A stretch of DNA of 64,000 bases from Bacteroidota bacterium (GCA_016721765.1 JADKHO010000004.1:883658-947657), one strand, 5' to 3'; positions 34,231-44,321 are shown, counted from the stretch's first letter. Translations and numbers: made by a program. The notes: generated by a model from the letters alone, not told the origin.

Positions 34231-35598
34231 ATGTACGCGATTCTGGATATTGAGACAACCGGTGGTAATTCAGCAAACGAGCGAATTACAGAAATCGCTG
34301 TTTATATCCACAACGGTGAAAAAGTGGTAGAGGAATTCCAAACACTAGTGCATCCCGAAAAAAGCATACCACCTTACATTTCACAGATGACTGGTATAAC
34401 CGATAAAATGGTTGAAAAAGCTCCAAAATTCTATGAAATAGCAAAACACCTCATCCAACTCACCGAAGGAAAGGTAATTGTTGCACACAACTCATCCTTT
34501 GATTACAATTTTATTAAGCGGGAATATAAAAACCTTGGATATGATTTTAAACGCAAAACCCTTTGCACTGTTAAACTAAGCCGGAAGTTATTACCGGGCA
34601 AAAAATCATACAGCCTCGGTAAGTTATGTGCCGAAATAGGAATACCAATAAACGGAAGGCACCGTGCCGGCGGAGATGCTTTGGCAACTGTTCAACTCTT
34701 TGAATTGCTCTTAAAAACCGGCGCACAAGAATTAAGAATTGAATCAAAATCAAAGGAAGACGCTATCACTAATCTGAATTTAAATTTGGATAAATCCTGG
34801 CTAAAAAAACTTCCCGAAAAAACAGGTGTGTATTATTTCTTTAATGAAGCCAAAGAGCTCATCTACATCGGAAAAAGTAAAAATATCCGACAAAGAGTGC
34901 TGCAACACCTTACCAGTGATAGCAGCAAGAAAGCAATTGAAATGAAAAATAACATTGCCGACATTGACTTTGAAGTAACCGGAAGTGAACTAGTTGCCTT
35001 GTTAAAAGAATCGGAAGAAATAAAAAAACACAAACCCCTTTACAATCGCGCGCAACGCCGAACACTTTATAATTACGGAATCTTTGTTGCATACGATTCA
35101 CAAGGTTACATCACTATTTCGCCCGAAAAAACAGGAAATTCCTCCTTACCATTGGCAACCTTCTCATCTGCAATTGAAGCTAAAAACAGTTTATATAAAT
35201 TGATCGAGAAATTTAACCTGTGTCAGAAGTTATGCGGATTATATGATTCACAAGAAGCTTGCTTTCATTACAGCATAAAGAAATGTACCGGTGCTTGCAT
35301 TGGAAAAGAAAATGCCGATAACTACAACTCTAGAGCACTAGCAGCACTTAAAACATTCGAACAAAAACACCAAAACTTTTTAGTGATTGACGAAGGAAAA
35401 TCCCATGATGAAAAATCAATTATCCTTGTTGAGAATGGCAGATATAAGGGTTTTGGCTTTGTGGAATTGGAGTATATGGAATATAATTTAGACGCTTTGA
35501 AGGAAATAGTTCAACATCGACAGGACAACCGAGATGTGCAACAGATTATTAAAGCTTACCTTCGAAAAAATAAAGTCGAAAAGGTAGTCCCTTTCTGA
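34231..35598 (+). CDS. DnaQ-like exonuclease fused to a GIY-YIG (UvrC/Cho-like) nuclease domain
   Basis: This 455-residue protein carries two nuclease modules. Residues 1-170 are a DEDDh exonuclease like the DNA polymerase III epsilon subunit, with ILDIETTGG (first Asp and Glu), VIVAHNSSFDYNFI and HRAGGDALAT (His and final Asp). Residues about 195-285 are a GIY-YIG domain, with TGVYYFFN, LIYIGKSKNIRQRV and PLYNRAQRR, like the 5' half of UvrC or Cho. A C-terminal region of about 170 residues has cysteines (CGLYDSQEACFHYSIKKCTGACIG) seen in UvrC-like proteins. The fusion probably nicks damaged DNA and trims the end. It has its own promoter and no close repair neighbour. The fusion family is known, but its pathway is unclear. 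Confidence 0.88.
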   Translation: MYAILDIETTGGNSANERITEIAVYIHNGEKVVEEFQTLVHPEKSIPPYISQMTGITDKMVEKAPKFYEIAKHLIQLTEGKVIVAHNSSFDYNFIKREYKNLGYDFKRKTLCTVKLSRKLLPGKKSYSLGKLCAEIGIPINGRHRAGGDALATVQLFELLLKTGAQELRIESKSKEDAITNLNLNLDKSWLKKLPEKTGVYYFFNEAKELIYIGKSKNIRQRVLQHLTSDSSKKAIEMKNNIADIDFEVTGSELVALLKESEEIKKHKPLYNRAQRRTLYNYGIFVAYDSQGYITISPEKTGNSSLPLATFSSAIEAKNSLYKLIEKFNLCQKLCGLYDSQEACFHYSIKKCTGACIGKENADNYNSRALAALKTFEQKHQNFLVIDEGKSHDEKSIILVENGRYKGFGFVELEYMEYNLDALKEIVQHRQDNRDVQQIIKAYLRKNKVEKVVPF

Positions 35599-35675
35599 GC
35601 CCGTTAATATATGTTAAGTGCTAAAAGCACAATTTTTTTTTCGCTTAATTTGTTACTTCTTAACGAAACATATCT

Positions 35676-37270
35676 ATGAAAATTATAAAATCCGTATTTT
35701 TTATTGCAAGTTTTCTATTTGCATTCCATTCAAACGCGCAAAACCCTAGTAGTTTTGAGAGTTCTCAAAAATTTAAATCAGTGCTCGATTATATCGATTA
35801 TTACTACGTGGATTCAACTAAGAATAAAAAATTAGTAGAAGATGCCATAAGCGGGATGCTCGAAACTTTAGATCCTCACTCCGTTTACATCCCTAAAGAA
35901 GATCTGCAAGAAACCAACGAACCGCTTACCGGTAATTTTGAAGGTGTAGGAATACAGTTCAATCTTTTGTTTGATACCATTACAGTTATTTCTCCAATAT
36001 CCGGTGGCCCTTCCGAGAAAGTTGGTATCATTTCGGGGATAAAATCATCAAAATTGATGGTAAAAATTTTGCCGGCATGAAAATTAAAAATGACGATGTT
36101 ATTAAAAATTTAAGAGGTGCAAAAGGTACAAAAGTCAATGTGAGTATTATGCGTTCAGGTATTGGCGAACTTTTGGAGTTTACCATTATTCGAGATAAAA
36201 TTCCATTGTACAGCATCGATGCTACTTATATGGCAACACCTACTGTAGGCTATATTAAATTAAGCAGGTTTGCTCAAACCAGCATGGATGAGTTTGCTGA
36301 ATCTTTAAGAACACTTAAGGCAAAAGGTGCAAAAGATTTAATACTCGACCTCAATGATAATGGTGGCGGATACCTCAATATTGCTTTTGAAATTGCAGAT
36401 CAATTTTTGAACGATGGAAAATTAATTGTGTATACCGAAGGCTTAAAATCACCCCGAAAAACCTACAATGCAACCGGAAAAGGTGAATTCGAAAAAGGAA
36501 GAGTAATTGTATTGGTGGATGAAGGCTCAGCTTCGGCAAGTGAAATTGTTTCAGGGGCAATTCAGGATTGGGATAGAGGCTTACTCATTGGTCGTAGAAC
36601 TTTTGGAAAAGGATTAGTACAAAATCAATTTAACTTACCCGATGGTTCGGCCATGCGACTTACCATTGCTCGTTACTATACTCCTGTAGGACGTAGTATT
36701 CAAAAGCCTTATGACGGCAAAATTGAAAATTACTACAAAGATTTAAATACACGTTTCAAACACGGTGAATTGACAAATGCCGATAGTATTAAGTTTCCTG
36801 ATTCGTTAAAATATTCCACACCAAATAAGAAAATTGTTTACGGAGGCGGTGGCATTATGCCGGATATTTTTATTCCTATCGACACTTCTAAATCTTCAGC
36901 CTACTATACCAACCTTATCCGCAAAGGAATTTTAAATCAATTTGTACTCTCGTATCTCGATCGTAATCGCAAAGACTTATTTGCCAAGTATCCAACTTTT
37001 GACGAATACAAAAAGAATTTCGTAGTAACTAATGAAATGATGAATGCATTGATTGCCGCAGCCGAGAAGGAAAAAATCAAGAAAGACGATAAAGGGCTAG
37101 CGGTATCAGGTGATGTTATAAAGCTTCAAATAAAAGCATTATTAGCGCGAGATTTATGGAAAAACGACAGCTATTTTGAAGTCATCAACGAAATAAATGA
37201 TGCCTATCAAAAAGCGCTGGAAGTGTTTAAAAACGACACCTTTAAAAAGTACAAGATAAATTCTTATTAA
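35676..37270 (+). pseudogene. S41-family C-terminal processing peptidase, interrupted by one frameshift
   Basis: The gene reads in one frame from 35676 to about 36038 and continues in another frame to 37270. The first part has a signal peptide (ending SNAQ) and the start of the PDZ domain (LTGNFEGVGIQFNL). The second has the rest of PDZ and the protease domain with the catalytic Ser in DEGSASASEIVSGA and Lys in RTFGKGLVQNQF. Adding one base to the GGGG run at 36035-36038 restores the PDZ sequence SGDKIIKIDGKNFAGMK, so a single missing G explains the break. All catalytic residues are intact. I consider a consensus error more likely than a dead gene. The intact enzyme would be a periplasmic serine protease of about 530 residues. 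Confidence 0.88.
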
Positions 37271-37321
37271 GCCTATTAAAATGGCAATAGCTCAAATCAA
37301 CTTGTTACCAAACTATAATGC

Positions 37322-38794
37322 ATGAGAATAACGTTCGGTAAATTATTGCTTTCAATATTGTTGCTTGTTCAGACTTTCAACGGATGTAAAGTAGATGCGC
37401 CGGTTATCGATTTGGAAGGTAGTGGATATCCGGAAGAGGTTGGAAAAATTGTGCTTACTAAATGTGCCATAAGCGGCTGCCATAACAATAAAAGCAAGGA
37501 TGGGGCTGCCGGATTATCCCTGCTCACTTGGGAAAATCTTTTTGAAGGCACGCGAAATGGCGCTGCAGTTATACCTTATGCGCACACTCAAAGCACATTT
37601 TTTTTATTTACCAATACTTATCCCGACCAAGGTCCAAGTGTCACTCCTACAATGCCAATTGGTGCCGACCCGCTAAGCAACGACCAAATTACACTACTAA
37701 AAAATTGGATTTCTTCCGGGGCTCCGGATAAAAACGGATTTGTAAAATTCTCGGATAATCTCAATCGTAAAAAAATATATGTTACCAATCAAGGTTGTGA
37801 TGCGGTTACTGTTTTTGATGCAGAAACAGGATTGCCGATGCGTTATGTTCAGGTTGGGCACACACCTTTAAATGAAGCTCCACATTCCGTGCGGGTTTCA
37901 CCCGATGGACAATACTGGTATGTATCGTTTATTAATGGCTCCTATATGCAAAAATTTAGAACCAGCGACGATACCTTTGCAGGCGAAATATTTATTGGGT
38001 TTGGCAGTTGGAATACCTTTGCAATTACCAACGATTCCAAATATGCATACATTGCCGATTGGAATTCAAACGGAAATATTTTTTATGTTGACCTTGAGAA
38101 TCTAAGCATTAAGAAAAAATATTCAGGGAGTGGCTTGCTTGTTTTTCCGCATGGCACCAATCTCAATCAATCCAATAATTTTTTATATGCAACAGCACAA
38201 TACGGAAACTATATTTATAAAATAAATGTAAGCAATCCACTAATTCCGGATGTAAATGAAGTAATTATGAACGGTGCGCCGCAAATTACTACTTCGCCAC
38301 ATGTGCTCGATCCGCACGAAATTGCCTTTTGTCCTGATTATAGCAAGTATTATGTAACTTGCCAATTTACTAATGAAGTGAGGGTTTTTAACGCAGCAAA
38401 CGATTCATTGATTGCGAAAATTGGGACTGGCTCCTTTCCTCAGGAAATGAGTTTTTCAAAAAATTATCCTTACCTATTTGTAACATGTCCCGAAGACTCT
38501 GTAAACTTTCCCGGAAAACGAGGTTCAGTTGCCATAATCAACTATCAAACAAATACTCTTATAAAATCAGTCTTCACCAGTTGGCAGCCACATGGTGTTG
38601 CTGTGGATGACGATCGCAATTTAGTATACATTGCTAATAGAAATGTAAACCTCGCCGGACCCGCACCACACCACAGTTCTGATTGTGGTGGGCGCAATGG
38701 AAGTGTCTCTACCATCGATTTATCTACCTTACTTGTATCCGATAAAAAAACAGAAGTATCAGTAGATCCCTATTCTGTTGCCTATAAAAAGTAA
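37322..38794 (+). CDS. Beta-propeller (YVTN/YncE-like) lipoprotein with N-terminal cytochrome-like Cys-His motif
   Basis: This 490-residue protein has a lipoprotein signal ending at Cys22 (VQTFNGC). Residues about 35-140 include VLTKCAISGCHNN, a C-x4-C-H pattern that resembles an atypical c-type haem site, followed by MPIGADPLSNDQITLLKNWI, as in cytochrome c-like domains of Bacteroidota surface proteins. Residues 150-490 form a seven-bladed-type propeller with YVTNQGCDAVTVFDAETG, HSVRVSPDGQYWYVSFING and VYIANRNV. Such propellers often bind ligands or partners at the surface. Whether haem is attached is uncertain, since standard sites are CxxCH. Its stop overlaps by one base the start of a DCC-family thiol-oxidoreductase gene. 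Confidence 0.82.
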   Translation: MRITFGKLLLSILLLVQTFNGCKVDAPVIDLEGSGYPEEVGKIVLTKCAISGCHNNKSKDGAAGLSLLTWENLFEGTRNGAAVIPYAHTQSTFFLFTNTYPDQGPSVTPTMPIGADPLSNDQITLLKNWISSGAPDKNGFVKFSDNLNRKKIYVTNQGCDAVTVFDAETGLPMRYVQVGHTPLNEAPHSVRVSPDGQYWYVSFINGSYMQKFRTSDDTFAGEIFIGFGSWNTFAITNDSKYAYIADWNSNGNIFYVDLENLSIKKKYSGSGLLVFPHGTNLNQSNNFLYATAQYGNYIYKINVSNPLIPDVNEVIMNGAPQITTSPHVLDPHEIAFCPDYSKYYVTCQFTNEVRVFNAANDSLIAKIGTGSFPQEMSFSKNYPYLFVTCPEDSVNFPGKRGSVAIINYQTNTLIKSVFTSWQPHGVAVDDDRNLVYIANRNVNLAGPAPHHSSDCGGRNGSVSTIDLSTLLVSDKKTEVSVDPYSVAYKK

Positions 38795-39192
38795 TGCAAT
38801 CCTCCCGAATTATTTTGTTTGACGGTTATTGCAATTTGTGCAGCAGTTCAGTTCAATTTATTGTGAGACATGATCCCAATGCCAAATTCAAATTTTGTTC
38901 GTTGCAATCCGAATCCGCAAAAAAATTAATACGCCAATTCGCTATTCCCTATCAAAACTTAGAAAGCATAGTTTTAATTGAAGAAAATAAATTTTACTTT
39001 AAATCAGATGCGGCATTAAGAATAACAAAACAATTAAAATTTCCAATTTCAATGCTTACAATTTTCACTCTCCTTCCCAAGTTTTTTCGTGATGGGATTT
39101 ACAACTGGATTGCAAAAAACAGGTACCGCTGGTTTGGAAAGAAAATGGAATGTATGCTACCCGATAATTCCCTTTTAGAAAGATTTATTTGA
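38794..39192 (+). CDS. DCC-family (DUF393) thiol-disulfide oxidoreductase
   Basis: This 132-residue protein has the family-defining ILFDGYCNLCSSSVQFIVRH, with a D-x-x-C-x-x-C motif near residues 10-16, and later KSDAALRITKQL and PKFFRDGIYNWIAKNRYRWFGKK. DCC (YuxK-type) proteins have a thioredoxin-like fold and probably carry out thiol redox reactions. The substrate is not established. The ATG shares its A with the stop of the propeller gene, so the two are translationally coupled. This supports a redox job for the Cys-His domain of that neighbour, as an inference. Confidence 0.9.
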   Translation: MQSSRIILFDGYCNLCSSSVQFIVRHDPNAKFKFCSLQSESAKKLIRQFAIPYQNLESIVLIEENKFYFKSDAALRITKQLKFPISMLTIFTLLPKFFRDGIYNWIAKNRYRWFGKKMECMLPDNSLLERFI

Positions 39193-39249
39193 GGAAAGTC
39201 ATTTGTAAAATGGATTAGCTAACTAAATTTCAAGCCCAGCGAAATCAAG

Positions 39250-39684
39250 CTAAGTAGGGTAATCTAAGACCACAATTTGCTGTTTGTAATTAATAACAGC
39301 ATTATACATTTTTAAAATATCACCTCCCAAAACACCATCAAGCGGTTTGTAATTCAGCTTCACATAGGTTTCATTTACATGACTTAAGTCAAGCAAAAAG
39401 ATTTCTGCATTATTCAAAATCAAATCGCCCAGCTTCATCCTTTTTAGCTCAATAGTATGGCTTTGCATGGAGTTTGTGCCCAAACCTGTACTTATTTGAT
39501 CATTCGCAACCATCGTTTTTACAGAAGCAAATTTTTGAATGCGATTGGTATCAAAAACTGTTTTTGAAGCACCCGTATCCACTAACAAATTGGCAACTCT
39601 CCCATTAATCAATGCCTTCACAAAAATGTGGTAACCTTGCTCATCCACATGCACTAACTTTAAAGGTATTCTTGTTCTTTTCAT
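39250..39684 (-). CDS. Retropepsin-like aspartic protease-family protein
   Basis: This 144-residue protein carries the retropepsin-type active-site motif LLVDTGASKTVFDTNRI (Asp-Thr-Gly-Ala) at about residues 34-50, and a flap and second-half pattern ending in DGVLGGDILKMYNAVINY. One such domain is half of a pepsin, so it should act as a homodimer. No signal peptide is evident; it starts MKRTRIPLKL. It lies downstream of mdh on the same strand but after a strong terminator, so it is likely transcribed separately. Substrate unknown. Confidence 0.85.
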   Translation of the reverse strand: MKRTRIPLKLVHVDEQGYHIFVKALINGRVANLLVDTGASKTVFDTNRIQKFASVKTMVANDQISTGLGTNSMQSHTIELKRMKLGDLILNNAEIFLLDLSHVNETYVKLNYKPLDGVLGGDILKMYNAVINYKQQIVVLDYPT

Positions 39685-39689
39685 TTGAA

Positions 39690-39725
39690 TAAAAAAAAGA
39701 CCGCCCCCATGCTAGAAGCGGTCTT
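39690..39725 (-). terminator. Rho-independent terminator of mdh (minus strand)
   Basis: AAGACCGC (39697) and GCGGTCTT (39718) form an eight-base-pair GC-rich stem. Read on the minus strand it is followed by eight T residues and lies just after the mdh stop. Confidence 0.88.
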
Positions 39726-39745
39726 ACTATAATTATTATTGGGTA

Positions 39746-40675
39746 TTAAATTGTTTTTAATACATCATTCATACTGCGTACTGCATCAGCCGATTTGTTA
39801 AAAGCAGCTTGCTCTTCCGCATTTAATTTGTAATCCACAATTTTCTCAAAACCATTTTTACCAATTACTACCGGCACTCCCATACAAATGTCTTTTTGAC
39901 CATACTCACCGTCTAATGCAACACAACAAGTAAATAGTTTTTTCTCATCGCGCACAATACTTTCAACCAATGCAGCTCCCGCAGCTCCAGGAGCATACCA
40001 TGCACTAGTGCCTATTAACTTCGTTAAAGTTGCTCCTCCCACCATAGTATCGGCAACAATTTGTTTTTGTTGATCCTCCGATAACAGTTGACTTACAGGA
40101 ACCGAATTCCACGTTGCATAACGGATTAATGGAATCATGGTAGTATCGCCGTGTCCACCTATTACAGTAGCATTCAAATCAGATGGAGAGCAATTTAAGG
40201 CTGCGCTCAAATAGCATTTAAACCGAGCGCTATCTAATATTCCGCCCATTCCAATAATTCTGTTTTTAGGCAATTTACTGCTGGTCAAAGCCAGATAGGT
40301 CATCGTATCCATAGGATTTGAAATCACGATGATGATGGCATTGGGAGAATGCTTTAAAATATTTTCGGTAACTCCTTTAACAATATTTGCATTGGTTCCA
40401 ATTAGTTCCTCACGTGTCATCCCTGGTTTACGCGGAATACCGGAGGTAATTACCACCACATCGCTACCTGCTGTCTTGGAATAATCGTTTGTACTACCTG
40501 TAATTTTGGTATCAAACCCGAGCAAAGCAGCGGTTTGTGTCATGTCTAACGCCTTCCCTTCAGCTAATCCTTCTTTAATGTCAAGTATCACTAATTCCTG
40601 ACAAAGTTCTTTACGGGCTATGTTATCGGCACATGTTGCTCCAACAGCCCCTGCTCCTACTACAGTTATTTTCAT
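39746..40675 (-). CDS. mdh: Malate dehydrogenase
   Basis: This 309-residue enzyme of the LDH-like MDH group oxidises malate to oxaloacetate with NAD in the TCA cycle. It has the NAD-binding VVGAGAVGATCADNIA and VILDIKEGLAEGKALD (Asp for NAD preference). The substrate Arg loop SGIPRKPGMTREELI supplies arginines, and the catalytic His lies in VIGGHGDTTMIPL. Length is typical. It is a single-gene unit: a promoter-like TATTTTCG lies upstream on the minus strand and a strong terminator downstream. Confidence 0.97.
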   Translation of the reverse strand: MKITVVGAGAVGATCADNIARKELCQELVILDIKEGLAEGKALDMTQTAALLGFDTKITGSTNDYSKTAGSDVVVITSGIPRKPGMTREELIGTNANIVKGVTENILKHSPNAIIIVISNPMDTMTYLALTSSKLPKNRIIGMGGILDSARFKCYLSAALNCSPSDLNATVIGGHGDTTMIPLIRYATWNSVPVSQLLSEDQQKQIVADTMVGGATLTKLIGTSAWYAPGAAGAALVESIVRDEKKLFTCCVALDGEYGQKDICMGVPVVIGKNGFEKIVDYKLNAEEQAAFNKSADAVRSMNDVLKTI

Positions 40676-40710
40676 TTTTATATGTTTTTTAATTTTATTT
40701 AATATCGTTG

Positions 40711-40718
40711 CGAAAATA
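40711..40718 (-). promoter_or_regulatory. Candidate mdh -7 promoter element TATTTTCG
   Basis: On the minus strand TATTTTCG (one mismatch to TAnnTTTG) is 36 bases upstream of the mdh ATG and continues CAA, like the elements before asnB and the gene at 55167. Confidence 0.35.
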
Positions 40719-40805
40719 GAAATTAGACAGCATATAATAAATGATTGTTTACTTAATCTTTTTTATTTAATTTAGCACGAAAATCAATTTTTAACCCAAA
40801 ATTTG

Positions 40806-42701
40806 ATGATTCATAGTTCAAACAAAATCTTTTTGTTTTTTTTCTTGGCTATCTCAATACATGCCATAAAGCTTAAAAGCCAGACGCTGCCGGACTCTGC
40901 AGATTGTATTAATGCTGTACCAATTTGCACTAATTTCTATTCCTGTCCTACACAAGCAAATGGTATGGGCTTGTTTCCAAACGAAATTAATTCATCTAAT
41001 TCTTGTTTGGGGAGTGGCGAAAAAAATGGATGTTGGTATACCTTTACTGTGCAAACGAGTGGTAATTTAAATTTTACAATTACTCCCATAAACAATGACG
41101 ATTACGATTGGGCTCTTTACAATATGACCAATGCAATATGCTCACAAATTTATAATAACGCTGCTCTAGAAGTTAGTTGTAATTACGACGGTGCTCCAGG
41201 TCCAACTGGACCTAATGGATTACCCGGACCTCAAAATGAGCCCCCTGTTCCAGTGCTAGCAGGACAAACCTATGTTCTTTATATTTCACATTTTACAACA
41301 GGAAATGCGCTTGGCTATACTTTCGATTTAGGCTTAACAACCGCAACTATTTATGATGCTTCACCGCCATATCCTAAGGAAATAGTGAGCACACCACCAT
41401 TATCTCCACTGACTTGTGGTTTGAATAAAATTTCATTAAAATTCAGCGAAAACATACGGTGCGGATCCATAGATACCAATGACCTTGCCATATATTGTCC
41501 GAACAATATTCATCACCACTTGACAAATCTATTATGCAAAAGTACAGGACTTTATTCCAACACCTTTGATATCACGCTTTTACCAGCTCTTACAGATTCA
41601 GGCTTACATAAAATTTATTTAACGCGCAGCGACCCAAGTGCAATTTCCGATTTATGTGGCAATACCGCAGCAGCTGTTGCCAATTTTTCGCACGATACTG
41701 TTCCCTTCAGAGTGAAAGGAATAAAACGGATTCAACAAATTAAAAATGTGAATTGTTATGGCGACTCTACTGGTACTGCTAAAATCACACCTTCAAATGG
41801 CACTGCTCCATATCAATACTCATGGCTAACTTCTCCGGCTAAAACAAGTCCAAATCTTTCAAACGCTAGAGCAGGGAACTATATTTGTATTATTAAAGAT
41901 GCAAAAGGTTGCTCCATTCGAGATAGCTTGCAAATTACCGAACATCCACAATTAATTCCAACAATTACCAATACATGGGATACCTGCGGGAAAGGTACAG
42001 GTGTTGCATTTGTATCGGTTACTGGCGGTGAGCCCGGATATACCTACAAATGGGATGATATACTTCAACAAACAAATGATACCGCCACCCATCTTTTTCA
42101 AGGAGCTTACACAGTAACTATTATCGATACACTTGGTTGTGATACGGTTGTTCCATTTAATGTATATACAGCACCAATTGTGCATCCTTCCTTTGATTAC
42201 AATCCCAAAGCGCTTTCACTCTTCTTCCCCGATTGTAATTTTACCGATTTATCGTCCAATGCCGTTAAATGGTTTTGGAATTTTGGTGATGGCGATACTT
42301 CATACCATCAAAACCCATTTCACAAATTTATTGGAGATGGTACATTTCCGGTTAAGCTTGTTATTGAAAATGCTTATGGGTGCGAAGATTCAGTGATAGT
42401 TGAGGTATATGTAGATGGATTCTATACCCTGTATTTGCCTAGTACATTTTCACCTAACGGCGATGGAAAAAATGATGTGTTCCAAATTAGAGGAACAGGG
42501 CTTATTTCCGATAAGTACGAACTAACAATTTATGCCCGCAACGGACAAGTAGTATTTAAAACCAACGATCTCGAAAAAGGTTGGGACGGCACGTTTGGTG
42601 GCACTCTGGCTAAAGCCGATTCCTACGTATACGACATTTACTTTATGGATTATAAATTTAAATCACATCAAAAACGAGGCGTTTTTACAATTGTGAGATA
42701 A
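40806..42701 (+). CDS. T9SS type B cargo protein with SprB-like and PKD domains
   Basis: This 631-residue secreted protein has a signal peptide (about 1-22). A cysteine-containing N-terminal jelly-roll-like domain (about 30-185) includes a short collagen-like stretch, GAPGPTGPNGLPGPQ. A domain of about 190-300 follows. One SprB-type repeat, VNCYGDSTGTAKITPSNGTA, starts near 312, and a second, weaker copy begins near 390. A PKD domain has WFWNFGDGDTSYHQNP. The C-terminal gliding-motility-type sorting domain has LPSTFSPNGDGKNDVFQI and RNGQVVFKTNDLEKGWDGT. That domain directs export by the type IX system and surface attachment. The ATG at 40806 is preferred over the TTG just before it. Machinery genes are not in the window. 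Confidence 0.88.
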   Translation: MIHSSNKIFLFFFLAISIHAIKLKSQTLPDSADCINAVPICTNFYSCPTQANGMGLFPNEINSSNSCLGSGEKNGCWYTFTVQTSGNLNFTITPINNDDYDWALYNMTNAICSQIYNNAALEVSCNYDGAPGPTGPNGLPGPQNEPPVPVLAGQTYVLYISHFTTGNALGYTFDLGLTTATIYDASPPYPKEIVSTPPLSPLTCGLNKISLKFSENIRCGSIDTNDLAIYCPNNIHHHLTNLLCKSTGLYSNTFDITLLPALTDSGLHKIYLTRSDPSAISDLCGNTAAAVANFSHDTVPFRVKGIKRIQQIKNVNCYGDSTGTAKITPSNGTAPYQYSWLTSPAKTSPNLSNARAGNYICIIKDAKGCSIRDSLQITEHPQLIPTITNTWDTCGKGTGVAFVSVTGGEPGYTYKWDDILQQTNDTATHLFQGAYTVTIIDTLGCDTVVPFNVYTAPIVHPSFDYNPKALSLFFPDCNFTDLSSNAVKWFWNFGDGDTSYHQNPFHKFIGDGTFPVKLVIENAYGCEDSVIVEVYVDGFYTLYLPSTFSPNGDGKNDVFQIRGTGLISDKYELTIYARNGQVVFKTNDLEKGWDGTFGGTLAKADSYVYDIYFMDYKFKSHQKRGVFTIVR

Positions 42702-42707
42702 GTTGAA

Positions 42708-44168
42708 TTAGGAACTTGCTTTTTCTTGTTTAGAAATTGCTAGCAATCCTAAAAAGGTAAGCAATCCATTTAATATTAATAGCTCAAATCCAAATTTATA
42801 TCCGCCTAACCATTTCTCGGAATTTTCGCTAAGCACATAGCAAACAATAGGCGAAGCTATGCAAATGTAGGGCACAATTTTATCCTTAACAGGTCGCTTC
42901 AAAAACAATCCAAAAGCATAAAGTCCCAACAATGGACCATAGGTATAACCTGCCGCCGTAAAGAGCTTCCCAACCACTGCTTGGTCATTAATCGCTCGAA
43001 ATAAAACAATCACACCCAGCAATAAAAAGGCAAAGCTGAAATGCACTTTATACCTGATTTTTCGCTTTTGTTCTTCTGACCATTCTGTACGTTTATTCAT
43101 GTCCAGGAAATCAATGCAAAACGATGTGGTTAAGGAGGTGAGCGCTCCATCCGCACTGGGATAAGCAGCCGAAATTAATCCGATTATAAAAACCAAACCT
43201 GCGAATGGACCAAGGTATTTTAATGCGATGAGTGGAAACAACTCATCTGTTTTTGCCGGTATTTCGATGCCCTTATTTTTTGCGTAGATATAAAGTAAGG
43301 CTCCTAAACTCAAGAATAAAAAATTCACGAAAACCAACACAAAACTAAATGTGAACATATTTTTTTGCGCTTCTCCAATATTTTTGCAGCTCAAATTCTT
43401 TTGCATCATCTCCTGATCCAAACCGGTCATCACAATAGCAATAAAAGCTCCGCTCACAAATTGTTTAAGAAAAAAACGCTTATCATTAAAATCAAAAAAC
43501 AATACTTGCGAATACTCACTTGATTTAACCGCTTGAACCATTTCACCAAAACTGAAATTTAATTGTTGGCTTATTAGAATTACCGAAATCACAACCCCCA
43601 ACAGCATAAAAGTAGTTTGTAAAGTATCTGTCCAAATAATTGTTTTTATCCCGCCTTCATAAGTATAAAGCAGTATAAGCAAAATAAATCCGGCAACGGT
43701 TGCTATGAAAGGTACTCCCAAAGCATCAAACACAAATGCTTGTAACACCGTTACCACCAAAAACATGCGAAAAGAGGCGCCAATTGTGCGTGACAATAAA
43801 AAGAAAAATGCCCCGGTGCGGTAACTGTTGCGACCAAAACGCTGCTCCAAATAGGAATATATTGAGGTGAGTTGCAAGCGGTAATACAAAGGCAACAATA
43901 CGGTGGCAATAACCGCATATCCCGCCAAATAACCCAATACTACCGTTAAATACGAAAACTGCGTGCTTCCTACCCATCCCGGCACCGACATAAAAGTTAC
44001 CCCGCTTAAGGAAGCTCCAATCATACCATAGGCAACTACATACCATGGCGATGTTTTATTCCCTAAAAAATAGCCCGAATTAGTCGCATTTCTGCTGGTA
44101 AGCCAAGTAATAAAAAAAAGAAGTAAGGAATAAATTCCAACACAAATTAATATCGAAATGGGTGTCAT
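42708..44168 (-). CDS. Sodium:solute symporter (SSS family)
   Basis: This 486-residue polytopic membrane protein, with about 13 hydrophobic helices, belongs to the SSS/SGLT family. It has the helix-1 to -3 pattern ending GYFLGNKTSPWYVVAYGMIG, then SGVTFMSVPGWVG, and AYPSADGALTSLTTSFCIDF in the helix-8 sodium-site region. It should import an organic solute with sodium; the solute (sugar, amino acid, carboxylate) cannot be told. It is transcribed away from recR, across a 209-base divergent region, and ends six bases from the end of the convergent T9SS cargo gene, with no visible terminator between them. Confidence 0.92.
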   Translation of the reverse strand: MTPISILICVGIYSLLLFFITWLTSRNATNSGYFLGNKTSPWYVVAYGMIGASLSGVTFMSVPGWVGSTQFSYLTVVLGYLAGYAVIATVLLPLYYRLQLTSIYSYLEQRFGRNSYRTGAFFFLLSRTIGASFRMFLVVTVLQAFVFDALGVPFIATVAGFILLILLYTYEGGIKTIIWTDTLQTTFMLLGVVISVILISQQLNFSFGEMVQAVKSSEYSQVLFFDFNDKRFFLKQFVSGAFIAIVMTGLDQEMMQKNLSCKNIGEAQKNMFTFSFVLVFVNFLFLSLGALLYIYAKNKGIEIPAKTDELFPLIALKYLGPFAGLVFIIGLISAAYPSADGALTSLTTSFCIDFLDMNKRTEWSEEQKRKIRYKVHFSFAFLLLGVIVLFRAINDQAVVGKLFTAAGYTYGPLLGLYAFGLFLKRPVKDKIVPYICIASPIVCYVLSENSEKWLGGYKFGFELLILNGLLTFLGLLAISKQEKASS

Positions 44169-44321
44169 TTTTTGCTTTTATATCTTTTCAAAACAAGAAT
44201 AACGAATAATTGCTTGGCTATTGAATTGAAATAAAATAATTTCTAACAGTTGTTGCTGATAAATTTTTGTTAACGGGCTAAAGTTAAATTTCATTGAATC
44301 GCTAAATTGTCATTGGTAAGA

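Noticed and set aside
41160..41260. Collagen-like repeat in the type B cargo protein as a separate feature
   Set aside because: Only five Gly-x-y triplets, in a place where I recall similar stretches in the N-terminal domain of such proteins.
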